Source of the DNA: Hysterium pulicare CBS 123377
Taxonomy: Eukaryota > Ascomycota > Dothideomycetes > Hysteriales > Hysteriaceae
Length of the DNA: 64,000 nucleotides
Direction: 5' to 3'
Assembly: GCA_000467715.1 (NCBI GenBank)
Contig: AJFK01000061.1
Coordinates: forward strand, 62,001 to 126,000
Below, piece after piece: positions 1 through 11,806 of the stretch. Within the stretch, counting starts at the first letter, position 1; each line of letters begins with the position of its first letter. The notes beneath the pieces are model-generated. The model had not been told where the DNA came from. It saw nothing but the letters and a program-made list of their open reading frames with translations, and did not search any database. The translations under genes and the position numbers were made by a program.

Positions 1-1
1 G

Positions 2-947
2 CATAATCTTCGGAACGGATTTGAAGGTACGACAGGAAGTGCTTACGGCGTTGTCACAGCTTTATATAACGTCATCTGGAGCTACATCGGTTACAGCAAT
101 GCCAACTACGCCCTCAGCGAGACCAAAAGCCTCATCCGAGCTTTGAGAATCGCCGCACCTTTGGCTTTGATTACCGTTGCAATTCTATACATGTTCGTCA
201 ATATCGCTTATTTCGCAGCCGTTCCAGAAGATGAGATTATTGTAGCCAAACGTCTTGTCGCAGCCTCGAATAAGCTCTATCGGTCTTCGTTGCTCTATCT
301 ACATTTGGAAACGTCCTTAGCGTTATCTTCTCGCAAGGCCGAATCGTGCAAGAGCTCAGCCGCGAGGGTATCCTTCCTTTCTCTCGCTTCTGGGCCAGCA
401 ATAGGCCATTCAACGCACCACTCGCTGGCCTCTTCGAGCATTGGCTCGTCTCTGTGATTATTATGCTTGCTTCACCACCCGGTGATGCCTACAACTTTAC
501 CCTGAAGTAAGTAAGCAACATGCAGTATCCCAAGACTCATACTAACCGCTTCAAAGCGTCATCTCGTACCCCCTCGCCATATTCAACACCTTCGTTGCCC
601 GCGCCCTCATCCGTCTCTATCTCAACAAGCAAAGATGGGACTGGAGCTCCCCTATCAAAGCCACTCTCCCCGTGGTTATATTCTTCCTCCTCAGCAACAT
701 CTATCTTGTTATTGCGCCTTTCGTACCACCAAGCGACAGTCAAAGCGTCTACGAGAACATCCCTTACTGGCTACACTGTGTTGTCGGTTTCGGAATCATT
801 TTCGCTGCAGGCGTGTATTGGTTGGTCTGGCCGGTTCTCCTGCCAAAGATTGGCGGTTATAGATTGGTTCGGGAGGTTGTTGTTGATGATATCGATGGTT
901 GGGAGGGGCATGTTTTTAAGGGGGTGCCGAAGGGTGGTGTGCGATAA
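2..947 (+). pseudogene. Mup1-like high-affinity methionine permease, 3' part, probably broken
   Basis: This is the C-terminal half of an APC-superfamily amino acid permease of the fungal Mup1 (methionine) type, a plasma-membrane transporter. The frame is open from base 2 and the 5' part lies outside the window. The sequence shows the segment SYIGYSNANYALSETK, then hydrophobic helices, then FSQGRIVQELSREGILPFS, which is typical of the family. A 50-nt intron (507-556, GTAAGT...AAAG) separates the last exons, and the protein ends in KGGVR. At about 266-277 the frame changes and some 15 family residues between VAAS and ALSVFVALS are missing, so a small frame-disrupting deletion is likely. I see no intron that would explain it. 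An assembly error is the alternative. The family call is firm; the substrate is inferred. Confidence 0.75.
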
Positions 948-1286
948 CTTTCTGATTCGGAGTTTGGGTTCGAAAGGTGTACGAGTTGGATGTTCAATAA
1001 CATACGGTGATTGAGCACGACGCTGCTCCGAAGCTGGTATGACGCTACTTGGCAGTTAAGGAAGGTAAGATATTTCTCAACATAGGACATACGCGATATT
1101 GAATCCATAGACCGGATCTCGTTCACGAATGCTATGGATATCAGCATGATGGCTTAGCCGTTCTGGTTACTATCTCTCCGGGATTATGAAGACTGTCTTT
1201 TCTGATGTAAGTGGTCCTCACTTTACACTATCCTGTTGTTTGAGGTTGAATGATTTGCATTTCTGCTTTTGCTTTCAGAAGACTGT
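948..1286. other. Intergenic, nothing recognised
   Basis: This is the convergent spacer between the permease remnant and the dioxygenase relic. No coding or RNA feature was seen. Confidence 0.5.
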
Positions 1287-2545
1287 TCAGGGCAATCGAG
1301 ACTGTCTAAGGCTGATATTTGCGATAGAGGCCGAGCCCAGCCTCTCTTTCCGCTGACTTAGCGTCTCGCCGCTACCATTATAGAAAGGTTTTTCGCCAAA
1401 AACTGCTGTCTTTTTGCCCTCTCTCTCCTCGGTGTTATACCTACTAGGAATTGCCTTGTGCGCGACGACCCGGTTATCCCAGAAGGCCACACTCCCAGGC
1501 TGCCAACTCCACCTGACGCTCAAGTCATCGGCTTCGTGAAGATGCTCTCGCAAAAAGTTGAGAGTGTGCACTGCTTCCTATCCCTTGAGCTCCTTGATGT
1601 TGATGACGTAGCTTGGATTGTAGAATAAGGCTTTACGTCGTGTGACGGGATGAATCCGAACCTAACCTGCTCATAAGAAGGACATCTCAACTTCGAGTTC
1701 GAGTCCAAGTCAACGTACCAAAGGATACTCCCGACGTATAGGCCCCCGGAATGGTTCAAAACTCCCGTTGATAGAATTGACGAAGTTGTGTTAAGAAGAA
1801 AAAATTCAGCAGGAAGCCATGCGTGCCTTCAATCAGCCGCTGGGATCTCGGGCTCAATTTATCGAACAGCGCCGTCTGGCTAGTGAACTGCGTGTCGCCT
1901 CCATACTCAGGAGCTTTCACCAGGCGAAGAATGGTATACGCCGGGGGGTTCGCTACCAAGCAATAATCGGAATGATATTCGCCCGTGTTGTTTGCATATT
2001 CACAAATGTCGCTATCGTTATTAGGCTTAATACACGAGATAATTAACGTAAAGAGGTGAAACTGGACACGTTACTCATCTCGACCTATGATAGTCACGTG
2101 TCGAGGATCTTGTTGATTGGGATCTCGACCTTGCTGGGAACCAGTCAGTAGACAAGACCAAGTCACCTTGAAATAACTCACAAGTCCGTAATGCTCAGTA
2201 AGTTCATATTGTTGATCGATGGTGAGGTCTTGGTCTCTGAAGAATATGACACCCCCTACGCGGGGTGAGATATGGGGGCGTGGGGGTTTCCGCAAACCTC
2301 GGCCGCCAAAAGCGCCAACTCATCCTTCTGTGCATCCGTAAGCTGGCTGAGTTAAACGCCCACGAGCTCCGTGCCAATATACGGAGTCAAGTGCTTGACT
2401 TTTGTTGCTATTGCAAGCAGCGACTTCTTCTCCGGATCTGCGAAGAACGCCCGATCTTTCGGAGGCTCGAACTCAGCGACCGGTGGCTGAGGCGGCTTGA
2501 AGGTCAACACCTTCTGAGTAAGCCCGATATGCGTTGAACTCACCT
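1287..2545 (-). pseudogene. TauD/TfdA-type sulfonate (taurine) dioxygenase, decayed
   Basis: This is an Fe(II)/2-oxoglutarate-dependent dioxygenase of the fungal taurine/sulfonate family, whose members release sulfite from sulfonates. Reading the minus strand from about 2545, one sees a proline-rich N-terminus, HLTPYIGTELVGV, then GGVIFFRDQDLTIDQQYEL, then the iron-binding HxD in NNTGEYHSDYCL (about 1980), then NPPAYTILRLVKAPEYGGDTQ, and finally the distal His region WDNRVVAHKAIPSRYN (about 1450). At least one intron-like gap lies near 2090-2160. The gene is broken: stop codons follow IGTELVGV and NIKELKG (TAG at 1578-1580), and the frame changes before GGVIFF. The order and motifs match the family throughout, so this is a young relic rather than chance similarity. 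It lies divergently next to a decayed MFS transporter. Confidence 0.8.
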
Positions 2546-2834
2546 GGATTACAGCGAACGGGTGTTTTAACTTGATTAAGGCTTTGGTCAACGACTTTTG
2601 CGAAACGGATCGAAGAAACACCTTTGGATCTTGTATGTACTTGCAACGAACTCCGAAACGCCAACCATGGTGTTCCCTATCGCTATCACACCCGCCATTC
2701 ACGTCATCCATCTCAGGGCTCTTGATTGGTTCGAGAATTCGAGAAGAATGATATCTCGATCGTCGCCCGTGTCGCGCCATCTTTTCGGGTCGAACGTGAT
2801 GTAGATGGGACGCCGGATTCCTTTATGGTTTTGG

Positions 2835-3654
2835 CTATGCTGTTGACTTGGTCAGTTGCACGTACATCGACTTAAACTTTAATGCTTATAGCTCTTGATT
2901 GTATGTCAGTCCACCGCCCAGCCTGCCGTCACCCAAGAGTTCGGTAAGCCAAGCAAGCATATTGCAGGAGTTGCTCTTGCCTCCCAAGTTGGACTGCTCA
3001 CCGGGGCCGCACTCTGGGGTTTCTCTGCTGATAAAACTATATCTCCTTCTCTGCAATTTAAGAACTCGCTATTCGGCACAAACGGCCAGAGGAAGTTTAA
3101 CCGTACGGCAGGGTCGCCATATACTCTGCCGGAGCAGGTGGCAATTACATCCTCGATGCCACGAATTTCCTGGAGCTCTTACCCGGGTCTCACGCATGGC
3201 TTGTAACCTTCATGGCCGTGTGGTGGGCTGTCGTCTACACCATCACCGGTTTATTCACGTGGGGATTCATGAGCAACTACAGCTGTGATCTTGATGCCAC
3301 TGTCTGTACTCGCGCCGACAATATGGGATGGCGCTACTTACATTTTTACCGCCGGTAGCCTCGTCATCGCGCTCAGCGTTCTGCGAGTTTCTGTCGTCCG
3401 AATCCGCTTCGAATATCTACTACAGCACTATATACGCCTATACCGCAGAGATCTTGCCGAGTGCGCATCGTGCGACGGGATACGGTGTATGTGATGTTTT
3501 GAATCGAGTCGGTGGTATTGCTGGTGTGCTTATAGGCTCGTATGCCAATGTCGAAACTACGGCGCCGCTTTTCGTTTGTGTAGGTCTCTTTCGTTTGTTG
3601 GTGGTGTTGAGTTTAGCTCCGCCTTTTGAGAGTAGGGGAAAGAGGAGCGTTTAG
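2835..3654 (+). pseudogene. MFS transporter (SVOP-like), decayed with internal deletion
   Basis: These are remnants of a 12-helix major facilitator protein of the fungal synaptic-vesicle-like (SVOP) group. Recognisable blocks are QSTAQPAVTQEFG, HIAGVALASQVGLLTGAALW, SHAWLVTFMAVWWAV (in another frame), NMGWRYLHF and, near the end, YYSTIYAYTAEILPSAHR followed by NRVGGIAGVLIGSYANV. The last block belongs to helices 10-12, yet it follows only about 100 nt after the helix 5/6 block. The central loop and several helices are therefore missing, and the frame changes more than once. The gene is divergent from the dioxygenase relic, an arrangement that suggests a former uptake-and-catabolism pair for a sulfonate; that link is inference. 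Confidence 0.7.
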
Positions 3655-3875
3655 ATAGGGGTTGTTGCGATTTGATAGAGGAGAACTCTTTCGAGGAATG
3701 TCAATACTGCGGTGATTATCTTTAGAATAGAATACAACTTGACTACTATTTATCGTATCCTGTTTGAATGCAGCACATATCAATTTAGATAGGTAACTCG
3801 GATCCACGACAGGTCTCCCTTGAATAGTTAAAGCTGATCCTGAAGGCCTTATCTCCCTTTTGAAAGGCAACGTCG

Positions 3876-5362
3876 TCACACTTTATTGGACATCGATGTT
3901 GGCACAGTGATCCAAAGATCAGTAGTCTTTTTAGATGTATAAGTATTCGAAAGCGAAGCCGACATTGCTTACTTACTTCACTTAAACCTGGCGCCGATGA
4001 CATTTCCTCCCTCGCAGTTAACTCCTGTATAACCCGACTCGCACTCGCGTCTCCTTCGCGCTTTTTGAAATTGTGATAGTCCTCATCATCGGACGTGGCC
4101 GAATTCACCGTCGTATGTCCTCTGCTGCCATCAAACCTCCGAATAAACTTCGTCAAGCTCGTCAGGGTAGGCTGAGGCCGGCTTAGGTTTGGTAGCTGTG
4201 GTATTTGACTAGCGGCACTACCACTGCTCCTGCTCTTTTTCGAACTCCCGCTCCATTTGAATGGACTTCGTTGCAGTAGAAAGGTTTGTTTGCCTTCTTT
4301 CTGCCGTGATCTGGCTTTCGTCGAACTCGCGAAGACAGTCCGCAGCGCGGGAATGGCACCCAGAAGAACCGCTGTCGCTGATTCCACGTGAAGAATAGTG
4401 AAATTCCATTGAATGCTCAATTCGTAATGTCCACGTGGGCTACGGTACAGACTTCCAAGGAAGCGGGCCAAGCTTACCACAATGAGGAGAACTGAGAGGC
4501 ACAGGAAGGTGGCTACGCGTAATTTTTGACCAAGGCGCAAATGGGACAATCGCAGTAGAATAAGAGGAATGCTTACGACTGCTAGTATTAGTATGTATGT
4601 CCTGAGTAATCCTACGCTGACTTACCCATAATATCGGTGGTAATGTCAAAGACGAAGTGCAGTACACTCAATATGACGGTAGTGATGAAGTTAGCTTCGT
4701 GACTACATGAGTCTGTATACGTCAATCTGTGCGTTTTCAGATCGTTGTGCGATACTTACTCAAGGCAGAGTATGCACAGAGAGTGAATGATTTCACAAGT
4801 ATAAAACACCAACAAAGACTCGTGTAGGTAACAATAAACCAGTAATACCTATTCAATGCGCTCGAAATGTCCCGTATCAAGCCGTGGTATAGTGAAAGGA
4901 AGGAGAACTTGATCGCAAAATTCGTTGTCCACGCAAGAAACTGATACGTCATAGCCCAGAGCGGATATTTCTTGAGAGAAAGTAGTTCATCCGCGGAGAA
5001 AATAACGGTCGGTTCCCTAGCAACTGTCTCTAGCGTGTATATGTAATAAGATATGTGATAGATAACCGCAGTCTCCGCTGCCAGACAAGCAGTGGCGAAA
5101 AGAACTAGAAGGTCATCTAGCAGCAGCTTGCGTCGATGGTGGAGGTGAAAAATTGTGCGGCTAACCGCAGCCACAGTCGCAATGCCAGTGAAAAATCCCA
5201 CTAAGATCTGGAATTCGAATAGTTAGCTCGCGAAGATTACGTGGAAAAAGCGTCCGTTCTGACTTTGAAAGTGCTCTTATCGATTTTCCCAACATGATCA
5301 ATCTTCCATTGTCTGTCTTGGTCCACGGTAATGTTACCAAGGGAATCTGGCATGGATGCCAT
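3876..5362 (-). CDS. Fungal rhodopsin-domain (PF20684-like) integral membrane protein
   Basis: This is a seven-helix membrane protein of the large fungal family with an extracellular-facing core and a charged cytosolic tail; members have been discussed as GPCR-like. I derive five exons: 5362-5264, 5207-4760, 4712-4626, 4578-3977 and 3926-3876. All introns are GT-AG of 47-56 nt and the frame is continuous for 428 residues. Exon 2 carries the family core, ILVGFFTGIATVAAVSRTIF, then KKYPLWAMTYQFLAWTTNFAIK. Exons 3-4 carry the later helices (VSIPLILLRLSHLRLGQKL, CLSVLLIVVSLARFLGSLYR). A long Ser/Arg-rich tail of about 170 residues follows and ends with TTDLWITVPTSMSNKV, a tail form usual in this family. 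The start at 5362 gives a short N-terminal stretch before helix 1. Its ligand or role is unknown. The gene looks intact. Confidence 0.85.
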
Positions 5363-7054
5363 GGTGTCAGCAGGAAATAGCGTATCAGGCAATGTGGCTC
5401 CAGGGAGACGGAACCCTCTTTAAACCCGACATGTTGGTAAAGGAAGTATATATCTCGGACCAACAGCGTTGTTGTACGTAGCCGGAAGTTGTAGACCCCA
5501 AGTAAGACTGCGGAGGAGGGGCTGGAATGATTGGTATCCTGTACTTTCCGGACTTCGCGTAAGCTGACGCTCGTATATCCTATGCATGCATGTCGGTCCG
5601 TGAGCGCCAAAGAGCTGGAACGGTGACCAAAGCTCCAGTGCCGTACACCCTACCTTCTGTCACCGCTGTTACATAAATTTCTTCAGATACGTTTCCTAGA
5701 ACATCGAAAAGTTGAGCAAATTGTCAAGGGCGCGTACGTATGTTTCGTGGAAAAGCATATCAACTTATTTGTTCCTGTCGATTTCACTGGTTTGGAGACA
5801 TGAAGGCCAAACTATCTTCCGCAACTTTCTTTTCAACTCTCTTGATAGAGGATGTGAGTAACCAGCAGTTATTTGCAAGTCCGAATAAGTCGCTTAACCC
5901 AGTCAACCGGAATCACTTAACCTAGTATCAGGACATCTATTTTTCCACGCAGCGCATTGACCGGCAACTTTAATCCGCCTCTTTCCATTTTGATTTGTCT
6001 AAATACCGGAGAGACGTAGGGCTTAGATCATCGCATCCAGCTGGATCGCTTGACCCTGTCACATGGATATCGATACACAACAGCTACAAGAATGCCAAAA
6101 AGAGAAACGCATAACAGCAGGCAAAAAAAAAAGGCAATAAACATAAAAGATGAAAGAGATGGGAAGTAATAAATATTCGGACTCCGAAATTGTCGCTTAG
6201 ATAGTTGTGGCGTAACCCACGTGCCCGTCATAAGACCATGAGTTCGAAGTAAGGTAATAAATAGCTTCAGTTTTGAGATCATATTAATGGTCCTATTATT
6301 TGATTAGCTAAGGTATGAAATCCCCCTTTTAGATCGAAAATGATTGCGAAGTGTGCTTCTTTCCCTTCTTAGACTTATTGTCCGCGACAATGCTCATGCC
6401 ATACCGATTGTAATGACGGTCATAAGGTAAGTTGTTTTGTAAGTTTACTTGGCTCGAGGATATGAGAGGATTGCATTTATTACTCAACTGTGACGTTCGC
6501 CTACCACCGTTGTTTCCGTGAGGGGAGCGACTGGCCTGACGACTATCACAGCCTTCGCCAACTCTCGCCCGAAGTCTCTTTCCACGTATCTTCCCAACCT
6601 CCTATCGCGAATAAGCCTCATGGTTCGTCGCGGTGGGTCTTCTAGGGTTGTTCGTCAGCACCCGCGTACCCAGGAATGCCACCAGAATATGCCGAATGTT
6701 TCTTCGAAGCAACTCGAATCATTAATAGCTTGAAAAAGGCTCTAAAGCCGATTTTTGATCTGCAATCAGCAATATTAGTCCGCTCTTCCATTTGAGGCAG
6801 CAATTTGAGGCCGCATCGTGTTATTTGAGGCCGCATCAATTAGCTGCAATTTGTACCTGACGGCGCGAGATGTTTTCAGCATTAGTCATTGCCATCTCAC
6901 CTGCCTATTTTGTCCAAGCTCCATCAACTCTAGCGCCCTCTAATCCAGATATCAAACGTCACAAGCTTACATGAATCGCGATCCATTGTCTGCAAGAAGT
7001 TACATCTATCACTTCTTACAGAAAACCCAGCTGAATTATTGAACGTCGATAAGC
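5363..7054. other. Long intergenic region, no gene recognised
   Basis: Nothing recognisable as a gene is visible on either strand. A poly-A-like run lies near 6124-6132, and a short direct repeat lies at 6790-6838 (listed separately). The last ~200 bases are the promoter of the aminotransferase gene. Confidence 0.5.
6790..6838. repeat. Three imperfect copies of a ~15-nt unit
   Basis: The unit ATTTGAGGC(C/A)GCA occurs three times: the first copy has AGCA, and the next two are ATTTGAGGCCGCATC, spaced 6 nt apart. The array lies about 220 bases upstream of the aminotransferase start. It may be a minisatellite or a factor-binding cluster; no function is claimed. Confidence 0.5.
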
Positions 7055-8419
7055 ATGGCTGAAAGGTTCAACATCGCCTCGGCCAGAGATCGTTTCCCCG
7101 CACTAAAGCGGGATCAAGTTTTCCTCGATAACGCTGGTGGCAGTCAGGTTCTTGGAGATGTCATTGACTCGTAAGACAAGGAACTACGTCTATTCACTCC
7201 CTGAATGCTGGACTAATGTGAATAGGATATCGAATTACCTCTCCCACAGCAACGTCCAACTCGGCGCTTCTTACAACGTCGCTCGAGAGTCAACTTCTAG
7301 ATATGGCGAAGGATGCAAAGCCGCAGCTCGTTACATGAACGCAAGACTAGGAGAAGTTGGTAAGTCTCCTAACTATGACTAACTGTAAGCTAGCCTCCTT
7401 ACTTTCTCTAAGTCCTAGGAGCGTCAACAACACAGCTCTTCATGAATCTAGCCGTCGCCTTGAAATTTGAACCTGGAGACGAAATCATCCTTTCGAAACT
7501 CGATCATGAAACCGACATCGACCCATGGCTCTTTATGGCCAAGCGGCAGGACCTGATCGTCAAATGGTGGACTCCTACCGAAAAAGTCCCAAATCCAAAA
7601 CTAACCCCCGAGAACCTAAAGACACTGCTATCTCCAAAGACCAAGTTCGTCGCGTGTACGCATACATCTAACATTCTTGGCACGATCCACGACATCAAGT
7701 CCATCGCGGAGACGGCTCATTCTGTCGGAGCACTAATGTGTGTGGATGGAGTCGCGTATGCGCCGCATCGCCAGATCGATGTTAAAGAGCTGGGGGTTGA
7801 TTTTTATGCATTTTCGTGGTATAAAGTACTTCTACTGGCCCTCCCTGATGCTACATATCCGTACTAATGACATGAACTCCAGGTCTACGGTCCCCACATC
7901 TCCGCCCTCTACGCGCGGCAAGAAGCTCAAGAGAAGCTGCTACCCATGGGCCATTACTTCAATCCAACCGATACCTTGGAAAATAAAATCGGTTTCGCGG
8001 CCGCCAATTACGAAATGACGCAGACAATACCGCTGATCGTATCTTATCTCGGTGGTGATTCCCCTAAAGTCGTTTTCGAAGCTATTGCCACACATGAAGG
8101 GAAGCTGCAGAAGATCCTCCTTGACTACCTGACATCCAGAAAAGACGTCTCAATCCATGGAGAAACGAGTTCGGATCCTCAGGTGCGAGTGCCGACGGTC
8201 TCGTTTACGGTGGATGGGTGTAGCTCCAAAAAGATTGTTGAGGATGCGGAGAAGATGTCTAATTTTGGGTTCAGGTGGGGGAGTTTCTATTCGAAGAGGC
8301 TTTGTGATGAGGTTTTGCGGTTAGGTCCGGAGGGTGTAGTGAGGGTTAGTGCGGTACATTATAATACCGAAGAGGAGATGAGGGGGTTAGTTGAGGTTTT
8401 GAAGAAAGCTTTGCCGTAG
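7055..8419 (+). CDS. Class V aminotransferase (cysteine desulfurase/SufS-like fold)
   Basis: This is a PLP-dependent enzyme of the fold-type I class V family. There are four exons: 7055-7170, 7226-7359, 7413 or 7419-7825, and 7883-8419. Introns are GT-AG, and the third exon has two in-frame AG acceptors. The shorter form reads EVGASTTQLF, which fits the family's cofactor-phosphate loop better and gives 397 residues. Visible features are FLDNAGGSQV near the N-terminus, KLDHETDIDPW, CTHTSNILGTIHDIK, the cofactor-binding MCVDGVAYAPH, and the Schiff-base lysine in FSWYK at residue 219, at the end of exon 3. The C-terminus ends with GPEGVVRVSAVHYNTEEEM, as in desulfurase-like proteins. No conserved catalytic Cys loop of true cysteine desulfurases is evident, so the substrate is open. 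The gene is intact and well supported. Confidence 0.88.
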
Positions 8420-9063
8420 GAGTCGAGGAGCATCAGTAGCATGTAGCAGTATCGCTCTAATTCAGGTAGATTTATACGTCATAATGATGTTCTCTAGACA
8501 TCCTTAAAATTAATAGAGGGATAGACATGATCAAAATTTTAATACTGATATTGATACCAATTTGGAATTTCGTTTTAATGTTTTATTTCACAATATACTC
8601 ATCTAGAGTTCTAATTAGCACATGTAAAATCTGTAAGAGACTCTATAAAGATTTTAGGAAATTATTATTTTCTAGTAGGATTTTGTTGCATCTGGAGTGG
8701 ACTGACTCCACATCAGGTGACCTGGTATCACGTGGGTCGGTCGGTCATCCACCTTACAGCTTAGGTGACTTCATAGAAGGATCAACAATCTTACAATCAT
8801 CCAACTTTGCATGCAACATGCCTTTTTGCTATCAAATCTGGTGAGTATTATGGTAGCCCTGTGTGGTGGCGCTGTGCATGCGGTGGCGGATCCTTCTGCT
8901 CAGCCCCACCCGGTCCGCAGCACGCATCTATACACCTTTGACCTCCTTCGCGCGCCCTGGCTTCAAGGTGGCTTGATTGATCTGTTGTTCTATCATCCTT
9001 CCTTTCGTAGTACGAGTAGCTTTGTCTAAACATCTCTCTCTAGTTGGGAAATCGTATGCCGTC
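8420..9063. other. Intergenic with AT-rich patch
   Basis: About 8500-8690 is strongly AT-rich, unlike its surroundings, and may be an old mutated repeat. The rest is presumably promoter for the following gene. No coding signal was seen. Confidence 0.45.
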
Positions 9064-10101
9064 ATGATGTATCGTGTTTTCTCTGCTTCGCTACGCCTAG
9101 TTGTCTTTGGCAGTCTATTGTTAAACATATCTGGACATGTAGCTGCGCAGGGCTTCAATGCTAGCTCTCTGCCGCTGTCCACCCGGCGTACGTCCTAATA
9201 TCAGCATGACAATTTTGCACGAGACTGACCGTCTTTCGCCAACAGAAGCTTGGTGCTCATCCCAAATCCAAGTCTGTTCCCAGGTCTGCCAATCCGTGGG
9301 CACAGATGCGGTTTCCACTGAGAACACCTGCGATACCGTAAGTTTTACCTTTGATTTATATCTGCACTTGTCTAACAACCGTTATGTTAATAGTCCTCTC
9401 TCGACGTTGTATGCACTTGCCTGAATGGCTTCTCCCCGGATATGGGCCGCTACACCGGCACCGTCACCTACTTTACCTGCCAGGAGGTGACGACAACATG
9501 CATCGAAGAACATCCTAATGATCTACAAGGGCAGCAGACGTGCCTGAGCGAATCCGCAGCCTTCTGCGGGACTAACGATCAGCAGGTCGTGACAACCTAC
9601 CATGTCACCGCCACCAAATCTGATGGCTCGACGACGACAGAGGCAGTAACCCTCACATTGGTGCAGCAAGGCGCCGCGTCAACGTCTGCTTCTGCTCCTA
9701 CTTCCGCTGAATCGAGCGCAATGCCTAGCGTGTCCAGCAGCCGTCCAGCAGCATCCTCTACCACTCCCACGAGCGCAGTCGCATCCGCGACCGTGGGCCC
9801 CGGTTCAAGCCACTCTTCATCATCTTCCTCCGGCATCTCCAGCGGCACACTGGCAGCCGCCATCGCCGTCCCTATCGTCGTCGTTGCATGTCTCGCCGCA
9901 GGCCTGGGTTGCTTCTTCTGGCGCCGGCGGAAGAACGTTAGAGCGCCAGGACCAAAAAGCGAGCGTTTCGAGAAGGCGGAGCTGCATTCGGATCCAGTCA
10001 AGCCAAGGGAGTTGCTGACGGCCTCCGAGCGCTATGAGTTGCCAGGGGAGGGCGTGGTGCCGGAGCTGGCGGGCACCGAACAGGCGCATGAGTCCATGTA
10101 G
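9064..10101 (+). CDS. DUF7707-like Cys-rich secreted/single-pass membrane protein
   Basis: This is a 307-residue predicted surface protein. Exons are 9064-9187, 9246-9337 and 9394-10101, joined in frame by GT-AG introns. The N-terminus (MMYRVFSASLRLVVFGSLLL, ending before AQGFNAS) is a signal peptide. The next ~110 residues hold about 12 cysteines in a pattern like the fungal DUF7707 domain (SSQIQVCSQVCQSVG, NTCDTSSLDVVCTCLNG, YFTCQEVTTTCIEEHP). A Ser/Thr/Ala-rich linker follows, which is likely O-glycosylated. A transmembrane helix lies at about residues 223-247 (AAAIAVPIVVVACLAAGLG), followed by a basic stop-transfer stretch RRRK and a short cytosolic tail. The layout resembles cell-wall sensors or anchored wall proteins. 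No activity can be assigned. Confidence 0.82.
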
Positions 10102-10629
10102 CTCGGGTATTTGTTAGTTAAGAGGTTAGCTGAAGTATATGTGCTGGATTATGTTGTTTGGAAACCGCCATAGGCCGACCGAAAACGATGGTGAATATCG
10201 TAGAGTTGGGGTCTTCACCTCTCACGAATTTGTCACGAGCCAACACCATCCCTTCAAGAATCGCGATCTTCGAACATTTGGCCTTGTCTGAAGTGAAGAC
10301 GATGGGAGCTTTTACTGAGCAGATGATGAAGATGATGCAAAGCAGTATCATCGTCGAAGTGAGCACTGAGGGTGGATCTAGAGACTTGATTACGCAAAAG
10401 AATGGACTAAGCAGACATATGCTAGAAGGCAGAATTGTACTGCTCAATCCACAGCGTTGCCCGGAAGTAGGAGCATCCTAACTCACGACGCTAATCGCTG
10501 GAGAGAAATAATTAAACTCTAGGAGGTTCTATTGGCATTGGTCGAAAGTAACGGCGGCACCCTCGCCGAACAGCAACTTCGCCACCTACTCGTAGCCTCG
10601 TTCTGAACGTGGCATAGATGTCGCTACTA
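10102..10629. other. Intergenic; open frames of unclear status
   Basis: Overlapping open frames of about 107-109 codons exist on both strands (about 10118-10481). Neither resembles a family I know, and the region lies just downstream of a decayed reductase. It is treated as non-coding or eroded. Confidence 0.4.
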
Positions 10630-10850
10630 TCAGCTTTGTAAGCCATCGTCTTGACTAAACCACATGGCTACATTAGCCTTGGCTTCAATCATAGCTTCTG
10701 CGACATCCACACCAATGTCACCAGCAGCGCCGACGACGGCTACGGTTTGTTCTTTTAATCGAAACTGCTCCGGAACATTACTAGGGATCTCTGGAAATTG
10801 GCAAGGAAATCCGTCTTGAGCGGTCCGAAATCTTCGACTGGCATAGACAT
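10630..10850 (-). pseudogene. Short-chain dehydrogenase relic (sorbose-reductase-like N-terminus)
   Basis: Only the first ~65 residues of an NADP-dependent short-chain dehydrogenase/reductase remain. After the ATG at 10850 come VEDFGPLKTDF and then, after a change of frame, EQFRLKEQTVAVVGAAGDIG, which contains the Rossmann glycine motif (GxxGDIG in place of the usual GxxxGIG). VDVAEAMIEAKANVAMWF follows. The match ends at consecutive stops near 10630 and the catalytic Ser-Tyr-Lys region is absent. It is non-functional. The reading order is typical of fungal sorbitol/sorbose reductases such as Sou1, but the fragment is too short to be sure. Confidence 0.6.
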
Positions 10851-11806
10851 GATGAAGTACTGTGGAGTACCATAGTGTGGTGAGAATGAGTTGAACAGGA
10901 CGATGAGGGCGGAAATGGCAGAATACTATCTCGACAGAAGATTTGCGATGTCGAAGGGGCCGATTTCACTTCACCTCTCCTCGCCTCTGTACTCGACAGA
11001 ACACATGTAGAATATGGCCTCTAAGAAACAACGAGGTATTACGGGGATTCGACTTCTGACGAACATGCATACGTCCTTGTGTTCGAACCGCATTGGAAAT
11101 GTGTTGGGAAGTGATCGGCGATGACTTCTCAGCCTTGCAGGACGGCTTCTGCAATCGCCCAATCCTGTGCCACAAAGGTTTTCGGGCAACCCTTTAACTG
11201 ACATAGAATTTATTAACAGTATATGTACTCAAGCCCGCGATGCCCCGCAACTGGTCCTTGATGAATCATGAGTGTCAGCCTGATGGCTCTCTGTATTGTC
11301 TCTTCTTCTTGTGGAGAATTCAGCCTTGCGTGAATATCAGCATCTACAGAAGTTGGATTCTTTGGGGGCCGAAGAAAAAGGAAAGGCAGTGGCGCAGCTA
11401 TTCTCCGCAATCCATCATGCATATTAGGCACTCGATTCCCCCAGCTTTTGATAACGAACCCTCCTGACAATCTGAAAACCGACAGACGCCCGCAATACAG
11501 ATTCCTGCCGAAAGGACGGCGGCAACCGAGTTTGTACCGTGGTAACTCGCTGCTCTTTGGAACTGAAACAGCTGCCCTGCGAGTAGCTATCATTCTGGCG
11601 AGGCTCGCCATTTAACAAATCCAACACAGGAATTAGAGCTTAGCCTCGTTGCCACCAACTTCGTCCGAGCAGCCTCTTGCATATTCCAAGAGTCGAATTG
11701 AACGCCACCCTCGTTTGGGCACTGTCAACCCAATCCTTTTGGCTATCTCTTATTTGGCCCGAAGCCGAACTACATTGCCCTCCAACCAGAGCTTTCGACG
11801 TCGAGA
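10851..11806. other. Intergenic, no convincing gene
   Basis: A 132-codon open frame on the minus strand (11213-11611) shows no family resemblance and has odd composition, so I do not call it. The last ~150 bases are the promoter of the membrane-protein gene. Confidence 0.4.

Noticed and set aside
9597-10089. Long minus-strand frames across the DUF7707 gene
   Set aside because: They are the antisense of the Ser/Ala-rich linker, whose codon bias opens other frames.
11041-11070. A minus-strand GTCGAATCCCC resembling a tRNA T arm
   Set aside because: No matching acceptor, D or anticodon stem could be found around it.
11213-11611. A 132-codon minus-strand open frame
   Set aside because: There is no family resemblance, signal peptide, helix or intron support, and overlapping frames are of similar length.
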